NCBI RefSeq assembly: GCF_946222985.1
Contig: NZ_CAMIFY010000016.1
Location: 1-46,320 of the forward strand
Source of the DNA: an uncultured Corynebacterium sp.
Lineage (GTDB): Bacteria; Actinomycetota; Actinomycetes; Mycobacteriales; Mycobacteriaceae
Direction: 5' to 3'
DNA: 46,320 bases
Below the pieces are notes generated by a model. The model worked only from the letters and a program-made list of their open reading frames with translations. It was not told the DNA's origin and searched no databases. The position numbers and the translations under genes are program-made. This document shows, piece after piece, positions 35,268 to 42,209 of the stretch; position 1 is the first letter of the stretch, and every line of letters begins with the position of its first letter.

Positions 35268-35579
35268 CTAAGGTCGTTTCGCCTTCCCCCGGCCAGCCGG
35301 GGGCGGGCGCGGGCATTCGGTGAGGAGCGCCACCGACCGCGGCCGCTGTGGCAGCGACGGTCGGCGCGACGCTCGCGTGTGCGTGCGTATGTGCGTCGCC
35401 CAGTATAGGGGCGCGGGTGCCGGAGAGAACCTTCGTTCACCGCAGGCGACCAGGTCGTGCGGCGTTGCACGGTGCTTCACGACGTCTCCACCGCCCACCT
35501 CGACGCCCCTCGAACCTGGGCCTGGCCTGCTAATTTGGTACCCGTGGGAGTGCTGGTGTTATTGTATTCCCGTTGCCAC

Positions 35580-35662
35580 GGGCGAGTGGCGGAATGGCAG
35601 ACGCGCTGGCTTCAGGTGCCAGTGTCCTTCGGGACGTGGGGGTTCAAGTCCCCCTTCGCCCA
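35580..35662 (+). tRNA. tRNA-Leu (CAG)
   Basis: GGGCGAG pairs with TTCGCCC (one G-T), the D-arm begins GTGGCGGAATGGCAGACGC, the anticodon loop TTCAGGT gives CAG, there is a long variable arm (gtccttcgggac), and the T-arm contains GGTTCAAGTCC. CCA is encoded at 35663-35665. It marks the left side of the accessory island. Confidence 0.96.
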
Positions 35663-35685
35663 CCAAGAGCGGTTCTATGAACTGC

Positions 35686-35735
35686 AAGGCCGGAGGTTAC
35701 GAACTCGAAAAGGGTTCGTGACCTCCGGCCTTTTC
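35686..35735 (+). terminator. intrinsic terminator after tRNA-Leu
   Basis: Arms of 19 bases (35686-35704, starting aaggccggaggt, with 35714-35732) pair with a single T-G wobble, followed by T residues. Confidence 0.9.
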
Positions 35736-35954
35736 GTTGTGCGGGGGGCCGGTGGGGGGCCGGTGCCCGGTTTCGGGACTTGCAGGCGTTGATCCCCTGG
35801 ATGCTGCCCGAACTCGTGCCCTCATCATCGCGTTGGGGACTACTTCGCTCAGCCCTTCCAGTTCGGCGTCGTCGCCGGACGTTTACGCGGTGGCGATCCT
35901 GTAGTTGGCGACCGGATCGTAGACGATGCTGTCGGTGACGCCCGTGCGGGGTGG

Positions 35955-35960
35955 TATCGT
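35955..35960 (+). promoter_or_regulatory. -10 element for the leaderless erm leader transcript
   Basis: TATCGT stands exactly seven bases before the ATG of the leader peptide. No Shine-Dalgarno is seen, which fits leaderless synthesis. The -35 is unclear. Nothing else is recognised in 35733-35954. Confidence 0.5.
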
Positions 35961-35967
35961 CAACGGC

Positions 35968-36015
35968 ATGTTGATTTTGGGAACCGCTTCGCTGCGGTTG
36001 CGCCGCAACCGCTAA
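35968..36015 (+). CDS. Erm leader peptide (macrolide-sensing attenuator)
   Basis: The ORF encodes 15 residues, MLILGTASLRLRRNR. As I remember it, the Erm(X) leader of Corynebacterium is MLISGTAFLRLRTNR, so the two are clearly homologous. The RLR motif is a known macrolide-dependent ribosome-arrest element in other Erm leaders. The region 3' of the ORF can form competing hairpins (gcggttgcg/cgcaaccgc; aaccgc/gcggtt), so stalling should alter downstream expression. Confidence 0.88.
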   Translation: MLILGTASLRLRRNR

Positions 36016-36042
36016 TAGCGGTTGACCTTCCAGTAACGGTCG

Positions 36043-36072
36043 CCGCTCCGGCAATGAGCCGGGCGGTCTTTT
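36043..36072 (+). terminator. attenuator hairpin upstream of erm
   Basis: ccgctccggc (36043-36052) pairs imperfectly with gccgggcgg (36058-36066) and is followed by TCTTTT, a terminator-like element between leader peptide and erm. Confidence 0.6.
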
Positions 36073-36112
36073 CCCATGCCCGGCTCCAGAACACTCATTC
36101 TCGGAGCATCCC

Positions 36113-36880
36113 TTGTCTGCATATTCCCACGGCCGTCATGAACACGGCCAGAATTTCCTTACCGATTCCCAGGTCATCGCCTCTGTATTGAGGCGCGTGG
36201 AAGCTACCACCGGCCCCATAGTCGAGATAGGCCCCGGCAGCGGCGCGCTTACGCGTCCACTACTCCGCACAGGACGGCCCCTCACTGTCGTGGAGATCGA
36301 TCCCAAGCTGGCGGAGTCGCTGCGTCGCGTGCTTGACCCAGCTGTCACCGTCATCAATGACGACTTCCTGCGGTACCGCCTGCCTACGCACCCCCATGTG
36401 ATCGTGGGCAACATCCCCTTTCACATCACTACAGCCATACTGCGGCGCCTCATGCGCGCTCCAGCCTGGACCGATGCCGTTCTCCTCATGCAATGGGAGG
36501 TTGCCCGACGACGTGCCGGCGTCGGAGCTTCGACCATGATGACGGCCCAGTGGGCACCGTGGTTCACCTTTGAGCTTGGCGAACGAGTCCCCCGGGCGGC
36601 GTTCGAACCCCGGCCCAGTGTGGATGGCGGCATTCTGCACATCCGGCGCAGGTCAACACCTTTGGTGCCAACTGGAAAGCGCAAGTCGTTCCACGCCCTC
36701 GTACACGCCGTCTATACGGGGCGAGGTCGCGGTGTCGTGGAAATCGTGACACGAGCGAGAATCCTCCCCTCACGTCAGGCGGCGCGGGCGTGGGCTGAGA
36801 GATCTGGAGTTCGCCCCACCATGCTTCCTTCCGACCTGTCGGTAGCGCAGATGGTCAGTCTCTTCGAGAGTGGGGGGTAA
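36113..36880 (+). CDS. 23S rRNA (adenine-N6) methyltransferase, Erm(X)-related
   Basis: Erm enzymes dimethylate A2058 of 23S rRNA and give macrolide, lincosamide and streptogramin B resistance. The 255-residue product starts at TTG 36113 with GGAG seven bases upstream (LSAYSHGRHEHGQNFLTD). The SAM-binding motif VEIGPGSGALT is at 37-47, acidic EID at 61-63, and the catalytic NIPF at 100-103. Residues 117-165 (PAWTDAVLLMQWEVARRRAGVGAS onward) closely match Erm(X), but the sequence around 20-95 and the C-terminus differ and it lacks the longer basic tail of Erm(X) as I remember it. It may be a distinct Erm class; a database comparison would decide. Confidence 0.92.
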   Translation: MSAYSHGRHEHGQNFLTDSQVIASVLRRVEATTGPIVEIGPGSGALTRPLLRTGRPLTVVEIDPKLAESLRRVLDPAVTVINDDFLRYRLPTHPHVIVGNIPFHITTAILRRLMRAPAWTDAVLLMQWEVARRRAGVGASTMMTAQWAPWFTFELGERVPRAAFEPRPSVDGGILHIRRRSTPLVPTGKRKSFHALVHAVYTGRGRGVVEIVTRARILPSRQAARAWAERSGVRPTMLPSDLSVAQMVSLFESGG

Positions 36881-37188
36881 CTCTGTCTTGGTATTGCAAG
36901 TGGCAGGGGTCAGGACGAGTTACTGGTTCTCGGCCTGGATGCCGGAACGAGAAAGGTCCGCGACGCTACCTGGACGAGCCACCCCGTGAGTGCTCTCGGA
37001 TGCACTGGTCCAAATAGGGGCGGACTGCTGACGTTCCAGGTGGCTTCCTCCTTGTGTGCCCCGCTCAGCGGGGGCGACACGGCGTGCCCACGCCGCCGGC
37101 GTGCGCTGGTGACAGCCTGAACGGACTTGGGCCACCTGAATCACGTTAAGGCTGTAACCGGGGCATCAGGGAGTGAAGGACAAAAATG
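36881..37188. other. spacer without a recognisable gene
   Basis: A short minus-strand open frame at 36920-37144 has no coding character. A hairpin gccccgct/agcggggg lies at 37058-37074. I see no inverted repeat pair or transposase remnant. Confidence 0.4.
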
Positions 37189-37662
37189 CTAGCTGTCACC
37201 CTTGGGAGCCTGCGACTTAGTGGGCTGCTCGGCGTCTCGGGCGGTCGTCAGGTCACGTGCAGCCTGAATCAGAAGGGCTGTCGTCTCACGTAGCGCGTCC
37301 CGGTCGAGACGGCTTCCTCCGTGTTTCCTTGTGGTTATCAGAGCCTGCCGACCGTCTTCGGCGGTAATGGTCACTGCGTGGGCCACGGCGTTGCGGACGT
37401 CGATTGCTTCCCCACCGATGCCGTCAGCCCACTCGACGATCCTCGTGGCACCGGCGGAGGCGGCCAGTTTCCGGAGCGTCTTCTTGACTCCTCCCAGGGT
37501 TTCGTCGAAGGGAGCATCGGACGGTTCTCCGTGGAGGAGATTGAGGGTGTCGCGCATCGTGAAGTGCAGTCGTGCGGTGGCCCACTGCACCCGTCCGAGG
37601 TCTTCCAGCAACTCTTCATCGCACGGCATCCCGTTGATCAGTTGGGCATCGGCGTTGTTCAT
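37189..37662 (-). CDS. small helical protein with a HEPN-type RNxxxH motif
   Basis: The 157-residue product starts at ATG 37662 after GGGAG. It looks like a four-helix bundle: LEDLGRVQWATARLHFTMRDTLNLL, a second helix GGVKKTLRKLAASAG, then WADGIGGEAIDVRNAVAHAVTI, and a last helix DALRETTALLIQAARDL. RNAVAH at 90-95 fits the Rx4-6H motif of HEPN ribonucleases, between helices 3 and 4 as in that superfamily. No partner nucleotidyltransferase is adjacent. Other non-catalytic helical proteins remain possible, so the HEPN call is an inference from one motif and the helix layout. It is divergent from the recombinase-like operon. Confidence 0.6.
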   Translation of the reverse strand: MNNADAQLINGMPCDEELLEDLGRVQWATARLHFTMRDTLNLLHGEPSDAPFDETLGGVKKTLRKLAASAGATRIVEWADGIGGEAIDVRNAVAHAVTITAEDGRQALITTRKHGGSRLDRDALRETTALLIQAARDLTTARDAEQPTKSQAPKGDS

Positions 37663-37747
37663 GGTTCTCCCATCTCGGGGTCTCGGTTACTCGTCAACCG
37701 CTTGTGAGGCGGTGCCCCGCAGTGAATCACAGGGCGGTGACTTGCTC

Positions 37748-37776
37748 TTGTGGAGCGGACTGGAGACCGCTAGAAT
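37748..37776 (+). promoter_or_regulatory. promoter of the RHH-recombinase-DDE operon
   Basis: TTGTGG (37748-37753) and TAGAAT (37771-37776) are 17 bases apart. Transcription would begin near 37783 and make a leader of about 130 bases. Confidence 0.65.
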
Positions 37777-37782
37777 CGTGGT

Positions 37783-37912
37783 GTCGGAAGCCGCCCCGCA
37801 TGTGGGGCTAGCCGCGCACCAGGTGACCACCTCCCGGCACGAGTCTTACCAGCTCACAGCCCTCTTACCAGGGCGTTTGTTGTTGACCGTGCCCTTTTGG
37901 GAGGTGGTTTTT
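37783..37912 (+). promoter_or_regulatory. structured 5' leader with built-in anti-Shine-Dalgarno
   Basis: The ribosome-binding site gggaggtgg (37899-37907) is fully complementary to ccacctccc (37827-37835). The pairing extends to ten Watson-Crick pairs plus flanking G-T pairs. A gccct/agggc hairpin (37859-37863 with 37870-37874) sits between them and a gcccc/ggggc hairpin lies near the 5' end. In the paired state the first gene's start would be blocked. The ligand or trigger is unknown. Confidence 0.55.
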
Positions 37913-38137
37913 GTGATTGAGATTCCCCCGAGCGGATTCGGGCCCAGCGCTTCGCGCTTCGTCGACGAAGGCGAGCGCCTGCGGCTGATGGTGCGCTTGC
38001 CCGCACCGATGGTCCGGGATCTGACGCTGGCCGCACGCAGCCGCGGCTGTTCGATCACGCGGGTGCTCACCGACATCCTCGACGCCACCGACATCGGCGC
38101 CTACGGCTTCACGCCGGACGGTGATGCCCCGGCGTAG
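37913..38137 (+). CDS. ribbon-helix-helix-like small protein
   Basis: The 74-residue product from GTG 37913 (VIEIPPSGFGPSASRF) has a strong Shine-Dalgarno and contains ERLRLMVRLPAPMVRDLTLAARSRGCSITRVLTDIL, a strand-helix-helix pattern like Arc/plasmid-copy regulators, and a short acidic tail. It is the first gene of a four-ORF operon, so a role as operon repressor or accessory DNA-binding protein of the transposition module is likely. No known family is recognised with certainty. Confidence 0.65.
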   Translation: MIEIPPSGFGPSASRFVDEGERLRLMVRLPAPMVRDLTLAARSRGCSITRVLTDILDATDIGAYGFTPDGDAPA

Positions 38138-38159
38138 CAGCGCACAGACGAAAAAGAAG

Positions 38160-38185
38160 CGGCACCGACGCCAATCGGTACCGCT
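38160..38185 (+). repeat. hairpin between the RHH gene and the recombinase-like gene
   Basis: gcggcaccga (38160-38169) and tcggtaccgc (38176-38185) pair with one mismatch. It is too short of T residues to be a strong terminator and may be a processing or attenuation element. Confidence 0.5.
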
Positions 38186-38260
38186 CCGGCCGAGGTAGCC
38201 CCGGCAAGGGCCTCGTCGGCAATCGCTCCTAAAACCTGCAACAGTCTTCAAGGAGGAGAC

Positions 38261-38332
38261 GTGTCTACTTTGACATGCCCAAACACCGATTGCAACCGCT
38301 TTTCCATCGAGCCCAAGGCCCGGTGGTCGTGA
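38261..38332 (+). CDS. 23-codon ORF with two cysteines, coupled to the recombinase-like gene
   Basis: A very strong ribosome-binding site, AAGGAGGAGAC (38250-38260), directs translation of GTG 38261, giving MSTLTCPNTDCNRFSIEPK and four further residues. Its TGA (38330-38332) overlaps the ATG at 38332 of the next gene as TGATG. It may be a coupling or leader peptide, or the remnant of a zinc-ribbon start of the next protein after a frameshift. No family is recognised. Confidence 0.55.
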   Translation: MSTLTCPNTDCNRFSIEPKARWS

Positions 38333-39375
38333 TGGGCCGCCACCGCGCCATGAGCGCCGCCACTCCTGACCTCGTGACCGAGACCGTCGGGGCCGTCCAT
38401 GACGCCGCGCCCGCAGTGCGCCGGCGGCTGGGGCCACGCACCGTCCCCGACGTCGACCGATGGCAGCGCCTGCGCACCTTTGGCATCAACCGACCCGCAG
38501 GACCCCTTCGTGACGCCGCCATTGAGGCTGCGGCGCTGGTGTGGGCCCATACCCCGCCACGTACTGAGCGTGGTGACGAAACCGCAGTGCGCCACCTCGC
38601 CGCATGCCTGTATGACGAGGCCGTGCTGTATGGCGTCGTCGACGAGGAACGAGCTCTGACCAGGGAGAAGGTCGATGCGTGGCTCGGTGGGCAATGCCCG
38701 GGGAGCATGTGGTCACGGCGCACCTACCGCACTGACCTCTACGCCGCCGGCCGGGTCCTGTATCCGAGAGAGTACCCAGCGGTGCAGGCACCGCTGGCCC
38801 CACGCCCCAGCCCGGTGGCACCGGCTACGACCACAGCCGTCGCGGAGCTCTACGCCGCGACCACCCACCTTCCCGAGCCCCACCGGAAACAGGCCGCGAC
38901 AATCCTCGACATGGTCACCGGCGCGGGCCTGACATCGCCACAGGTCAAGGCCCTGTGCGGCAGCCATGTGCAGGGGGTGGAGACTCCGGCGGGCCATGTG
39001 GCTGTCATCGCTGTGCCCTACCGGGGCCATATCATCAGGCGCACACCCGTGCTGTGTACGGTGCGCAGTGCCCGCGTGCTGGAGCGGGCCGAGCGCGTCG
39101 GCGAGGGCCGGATGCTGCCCGGGGCGTCCGACCGTAACGCGGTGAACCGCGTTAATGGAATGTTGTCGCAGCGGGGCCTGCCCACCATCGATGTCCCCGC
39201 ACTGCGGCACGGCTGGCTGCTGGACCTGGCTACTCACCCGCACCTGACGATGACCGGATTCCTGGCGATCACCGGCACCACTGGTGTCCGCGCTATGGGG
39301 GACTTATCAGAGCACGTGCCAGTAGTCGACATCGACGACTTGGCTGCACGCCTGATGGCGGAGGGCCCGCGATGA
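38332..39375 (+). CDS. degenerate tyrosine-recombinase-like protein
   Basis: From ATG 38332 the protein has 347 residues; ATG 38275 would add 19 and lacks the good Shine-Dalgarno, which serves the small upstream ORF. Numbering from 38275, an N-terminal helical domain (30-165) resembles a SAM-like core-binding domain. The second part has the outline of a tyrosine recombinase: ATILDMVTGAGLTSPQVKAL (where active enzymes have TGLR), a beta-hairpin with GHIIRRTPVL, and VPALRHGWLLDLATHPHL with Arg311-His312. The first catalytic Arg and the nucleophile Tyr are not evident, so it is probably inactive or a DNA-binding partner. Its TGA overlaps the transposase ATG (ATGA). Confidence 0.6.
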   Translation: MGRHRAMSAATPDLVTETVGAVHDAAPAVRRRLGPRTVPDVDRWQRLRTFGINRPAGPLRDAAIEAAALVWAHTPPRTERGDETAVRHLAACLYDEAVLYGVVDEERALTREKVDAWLGGQCPGSMWSRRTYRTDLYAAGRVLYPREYPAVQAPLAPRPSPVAPATTTAVAELYAATTHLPEPHRKQAATILDMVTGAGLTSPQVKALCGSHVQGVETPAGHVAVIAVPYRGHIIRRTPVLCTVRSARVLERAERVGEGRMLPGASDRNAVNRVNGMLSQRGLPTIDVPALRHGWLLDLATHPHLTMTGFLAITGTTGVRAMGDLSEHVPVVDIDDLAARLMAEGPR

Positions 39376-41132
39376 TCTCCAGCCGTGATGCCGCCTACCA
39401 CCCCACTGACGACGGTTTTGCCGAGTGTGCGGCACTGATCCGCCGCGCCGACATCGGGCCCATCCTCGATGCGGCCCGTCGTCAGGCACGCGGACCCGGT
39501 GGCCGGCCCCCACAGTGCCGATACACCCTCGACGCAGTGCTCACCGTGGCGCTGTGGATCACCCACGCGGGGCGTGTGCCGTCGATGGCGGAGGTCCACC
39601 GCGTGCTGCGGGTCCTGCGCCCGGATCAGCTCGCCATGGTCGGTATGGCAGGCCAGAATCCCGCTGGGCAGGCCCCTGGGCCGGGTTACGCGGCTTTGAT
39701 GGCGTGGCTGCACCGGCAGTTGGCGCTCATCGACCCCGGTGCCGATTTGCCTGCCCGCAGGGTCAGCAACCGTCGACACCGCGAAATGCTGGCGGCGCGG
39801 AGCCCGGAGCAGTGTGAGGCCAGTCAGCGCGCTAGCGGTGCCCTCCATCGGATCATCAATCGACTGGTCGCCGCGTCCATCGCCGACGCCGACCCCGACG
39901 ACTATCACGGTGATGTCGTCGCCGACGAGACGATCATCGATCTGGCCGGCCCCTCCGCTGGGCTGGGTTCCCGCGACGACAAGGCCAGGGGTGCGGCGTA
40001 CATGGGGGCCTACTACGCCCGTGACGAGAGGGGCGTGCCGCAGACGGCGGGGATGCCCCCGCGCATACGAAAAGCGGCGTTCGGGATCGGTGTCACGGCG
40101 GTAACGAGGGTCGGTCCCCCCGGGGCCGTCGAGTCAGTTGCGCCCGTAATTACTGGCATTGCCATCCACGCCCCAACCTCGGGGTCGGTGGAGGGCCTGT
40201 GTGCGGCTCTCGATGCACATGTGGAGGGCGGTTACGGAGGCCGTCGCGGGCCGCGGGCGCGCTGGCCGTATCTGGTGGTGGACATGGGCTACAACGCGAA
40301 AACCAGTTTTGCGCGGGAGATGCTGGACCGCGGGATCGCACCCGTGGTGCGGTACCCGCGGCACTGGACCACGGTCTACGCCACCCATGGCAGTGAGGGA
40401 GTGGCGCCGGGACCGGTGCAGATTGCCGGGGCCTTCTACTGCCCGGCAGCCGCGCTCATCGTCGAGGGCCGGCGAGTTGTCCGCCGGACTACCGAGTTGC
40501 TGGAGACGGACAGTTTTCAGGAGCATGACCAGCTGCTGCGTCGGTTGCTGCCGATGTTGATGGGCACCAATGGGCGCCCGGGTGAGGGGCGTACCGCGGT
40601 AGGCAGACCAACGAAGGCATGCGATCAGGCTCCTCCTGTGCGGCAGGCGCTGGTGTGCCCGGCGGTCCAGGGCCGGGTCCGGTGCCCGATGAAGCCAGAG
40701 TCGATGGTGGCGGCACGCGCCACAGCGCCGGAGGTCACCCCGCCGCCGGGTGCTGCGCGGTTCCAGTGCTGCACGAAATCCCAGGTTACCGTGGCCTATA
40801 GCGAGGATCAGCTGCGGATGATGCAGCCCGGGCTGGTGCCCGGCTCCTGGGAGCACACCCTGTACTACGAGGCCGCACGGTCGCTGACCGAGCAGAGGTT
40901 TTCCATAATGAAATCCCACCACTGCACGGGAGCATCGGACCTGACATGGGCACCTCGGCGCGAGCCGATGATTGCCCTGATCGTGGCTCTCCAGGTGGTC
41001 GAGGCCAATCGCGTCATTCAGCGCAGATGGCACAGTCGGCCAGCTGGGTACACGGGCTCGACGGTCAAGCGGATGGCGCAGCTGCGGGCTGACCTGGGCC
41101 ACGAGCCGATGGTGACGCCACCCCGGACGTGA
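39372..41132 (+). CDS. large DDE transposase-like protein
   Basis: The 586-residue product starts inside the stop of the recombinase-like gene. Residues 40-170 are helical with a YTLDAVLTVALWITHAGRVPSM segment as in IS4/IS1182-type N-termini. Candidate catalytic residues are Asp185 (DVVADETIID), Asp304 (YLVVDMGYNAKTSFAREMLDRG) and Glu507 (SLTEQRFSIMKSH), the DDE order of an RNase-H-fold transposase. Cysteines in CPAVQGRVRCPM (429, 438) and FQCC (466-467) suggest a zinc-binding insertion before the third residue. It is longer than most IS transposases. I do not recognise its IS family; no terminal inverted repeats were found by eye. Confidence 0.7.
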   Translation: MISSRDAAYHPTDDGFAECAALIRRADIGPILDAARRQARGPGGRPPQCRYTLDAVLTVALWITHAGRVPSMAEVHRVLRVLRPDQLAMVGMAGQNPAGQAPGPGYAALMAWLHRQLALIDPGADLPARRVSNRRHREMLAARSPEQCEASQRASGALHRIINRLVAASIADADPDDYHGDVVADETIIDLAGPSAGLGSRDDKARGAAYMGAYYARDERGVPQTAGMPPRIRKAAFGIGVTAVTRVGPPGAVESVAPVITGIAIHAPTSGSVEGLCAALDAHVEGGYGGRRGPRARWPYLVVDMGYNAKTSFAREMLDRGIAPVVRYPRHWTTVYATHGSEGVAPGPVQIAGAFYCPAAALIVEGRRVVRRTTELLETDSFQEHDQLLRRLLPMLMGTNGRPGEGRTAVGRPTKACDQAPPVRQALVCPAVQGRVRCPMKPESMVAARATAPEVTPPPGAARFQCCTKSQVTVAYSEDQLRMMQPGLVPGSWEHTLYYEAARSLTEQRFSIMKSHHCTGASDLTWAPRREPMIALIVALQVVEANRVIQRRWHSRPAGYTGSTVKRMAQLRADLGHEPMVTPPRT

Positions 41133-41198
41133 CACCGCATTACCGCGGCCTTCCAGAGAGTTGACCTACGGCGTTCTTGCTGGTTAATGGTCTTGGAA

Positions 41199-41237
41199 GT
41201 AGCCAGTCAGCTGACTCTCCCGGCCCTGGCTGGCTAC
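41199..41237. repeat. palindromic hairpin downstream of the DDE gene
   Basis: gtagccag (41199-41206) pairs with ctggctac (41230-41237), and agtcagctgact (41205-41216) is a perfect 12-base palindrome between them. It may be the operon's terminator or one end of the mobile element. Confidence 0.55.
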
Positions 41238-41247
41238 TAATCAAGCT

Positions 41248-42048
41248 TCAAAGAGTTTCAGCTTCGTCTAATCGGCGGTGAATCAGTGAAAGAGTCCCCA
41301 GCACGTCCAGGGCATCTTGTTCAGACAGTGACCATTCGATGCGGGGGTCGTGGGCTGCTGGGTTGCGAAAGGCGCTGAATAGTCCTTTAGCCAGGTTTGC
41401 TACGCCAACCTGCTCGCTTCGTTGGGACTTTGTCTGTAGTGAATTGATTCGTACTAGCGGGGAAGACCCTGACATTGCACCATCGACCAACCTGTATCCA
41501 TCTTCGTCGATACCAGACAACTGTCGAAGTTTGCTGCCAAGCCCCTTGATTGATTCGAAGACTGCTTCATAGTAGTCGTCTCGAACTAGTTCGGGCCGAC
41601 AATAGGTGAGAACGTCGGAGTGGGCGCCTCTGTGTAGAAGCATTTGGCGAAGACGCTCGGTACGTGCTTCGGCTTCACTCACGGTCCGGGCTCTGACTGT
41701 GGAAATAACTACTCCGTCATCTCGAATCTTGAGTCCTGCCAGGGATAGTGCTTGGTTAACTTGGTCGCGCGTACTCTGTGCCTCACCTGCGCGGCTGAGA
41801 GTTCGCTCAGGTCCCAGTGCTGTTCGAATAAAGGCAACAAGTGCGTTCCCGTTGTGCGTTGCCTCCTGGTTCGCTAAGACTGCATGGTTTAGCCGTCGCC
41901 ACTTGGTGTGGCCTTCGCCAGGATCGGCGCGGAGAGGTATTGAACGAATAATACTAGTCAACTCCGATCCGGTGTAGAGTTCGCCAATCAGGCGGCAAAC
42001 GTGTTCAATAGTGCCAGGATTAAAGGGTGGAATAGTATTCTTTGTCAT
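41248..42048 (-). CDS. Ymh/TIGR02391-type HEPN protein (probable phage-defence effector)
   Basis: The 266-residue protein resembles the Hypoth_Ymh/TIGR02391 family, whose C-terminal domain carries a HEPN motif. Here it is KGLFSAFRNPAAHDPRIEW with Arg228-Asn229 and His233. Residues 1-150 form an N-terminal domain of unclear role, with repeated Arg/Glu helices. Family members occur in defence islands; RNA cleavage is inferred from the motif. The coding sequence is much lower in GC than the chromosome core. It starts at ATG 42048 with GAGG nearby and is followed by the Abi-like gene on the same strand, 161 bases upstream. Confidence 0.7.
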   Translation of the reverse strand: MTKNTIPPFNPGTIEHVCRLIGELYTGSELTSIIRSIPLRADPGEGHTKWRRLNHAVLANQEATHNGNALVAFIRTALGPERTLSRAGEAQSTRDQVNQALSLAGLKIRDDGVVISTVRARTVSEAEARTERLRQMLLHRGAHSDVLTYCRPELVRDDYYEAVFESIKGLGSKLRQLSGIDEDGYRLVDGAMSGSSPLVRINSLQTKSQRSEQVGVANLAKGLFSAFRNPAAHDPRIEWSLSEQDALDVLGTLSLIHRRLDEAETL

Positions 42049-42209
42049 AACGTAGCCTCGAATCGAGATGCTTGAAGTTCGTCGTTACAGCATAAAAATA
42101 TGCCTACACTTTGACGCAAGGCTGCTGGCGTGATCCTTCGAGAATCCTCCCATCTGTGCTGACAGTATAATGTGCCCTCATTCGTAACTACTGATTATCT
42201 TGGTGGAAG

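Noticed and set aside
36920..37144. 74-codon minus-strand ORF after erm
   Set aside because: No ribosome-binding site, no family likeness, atypical composition.
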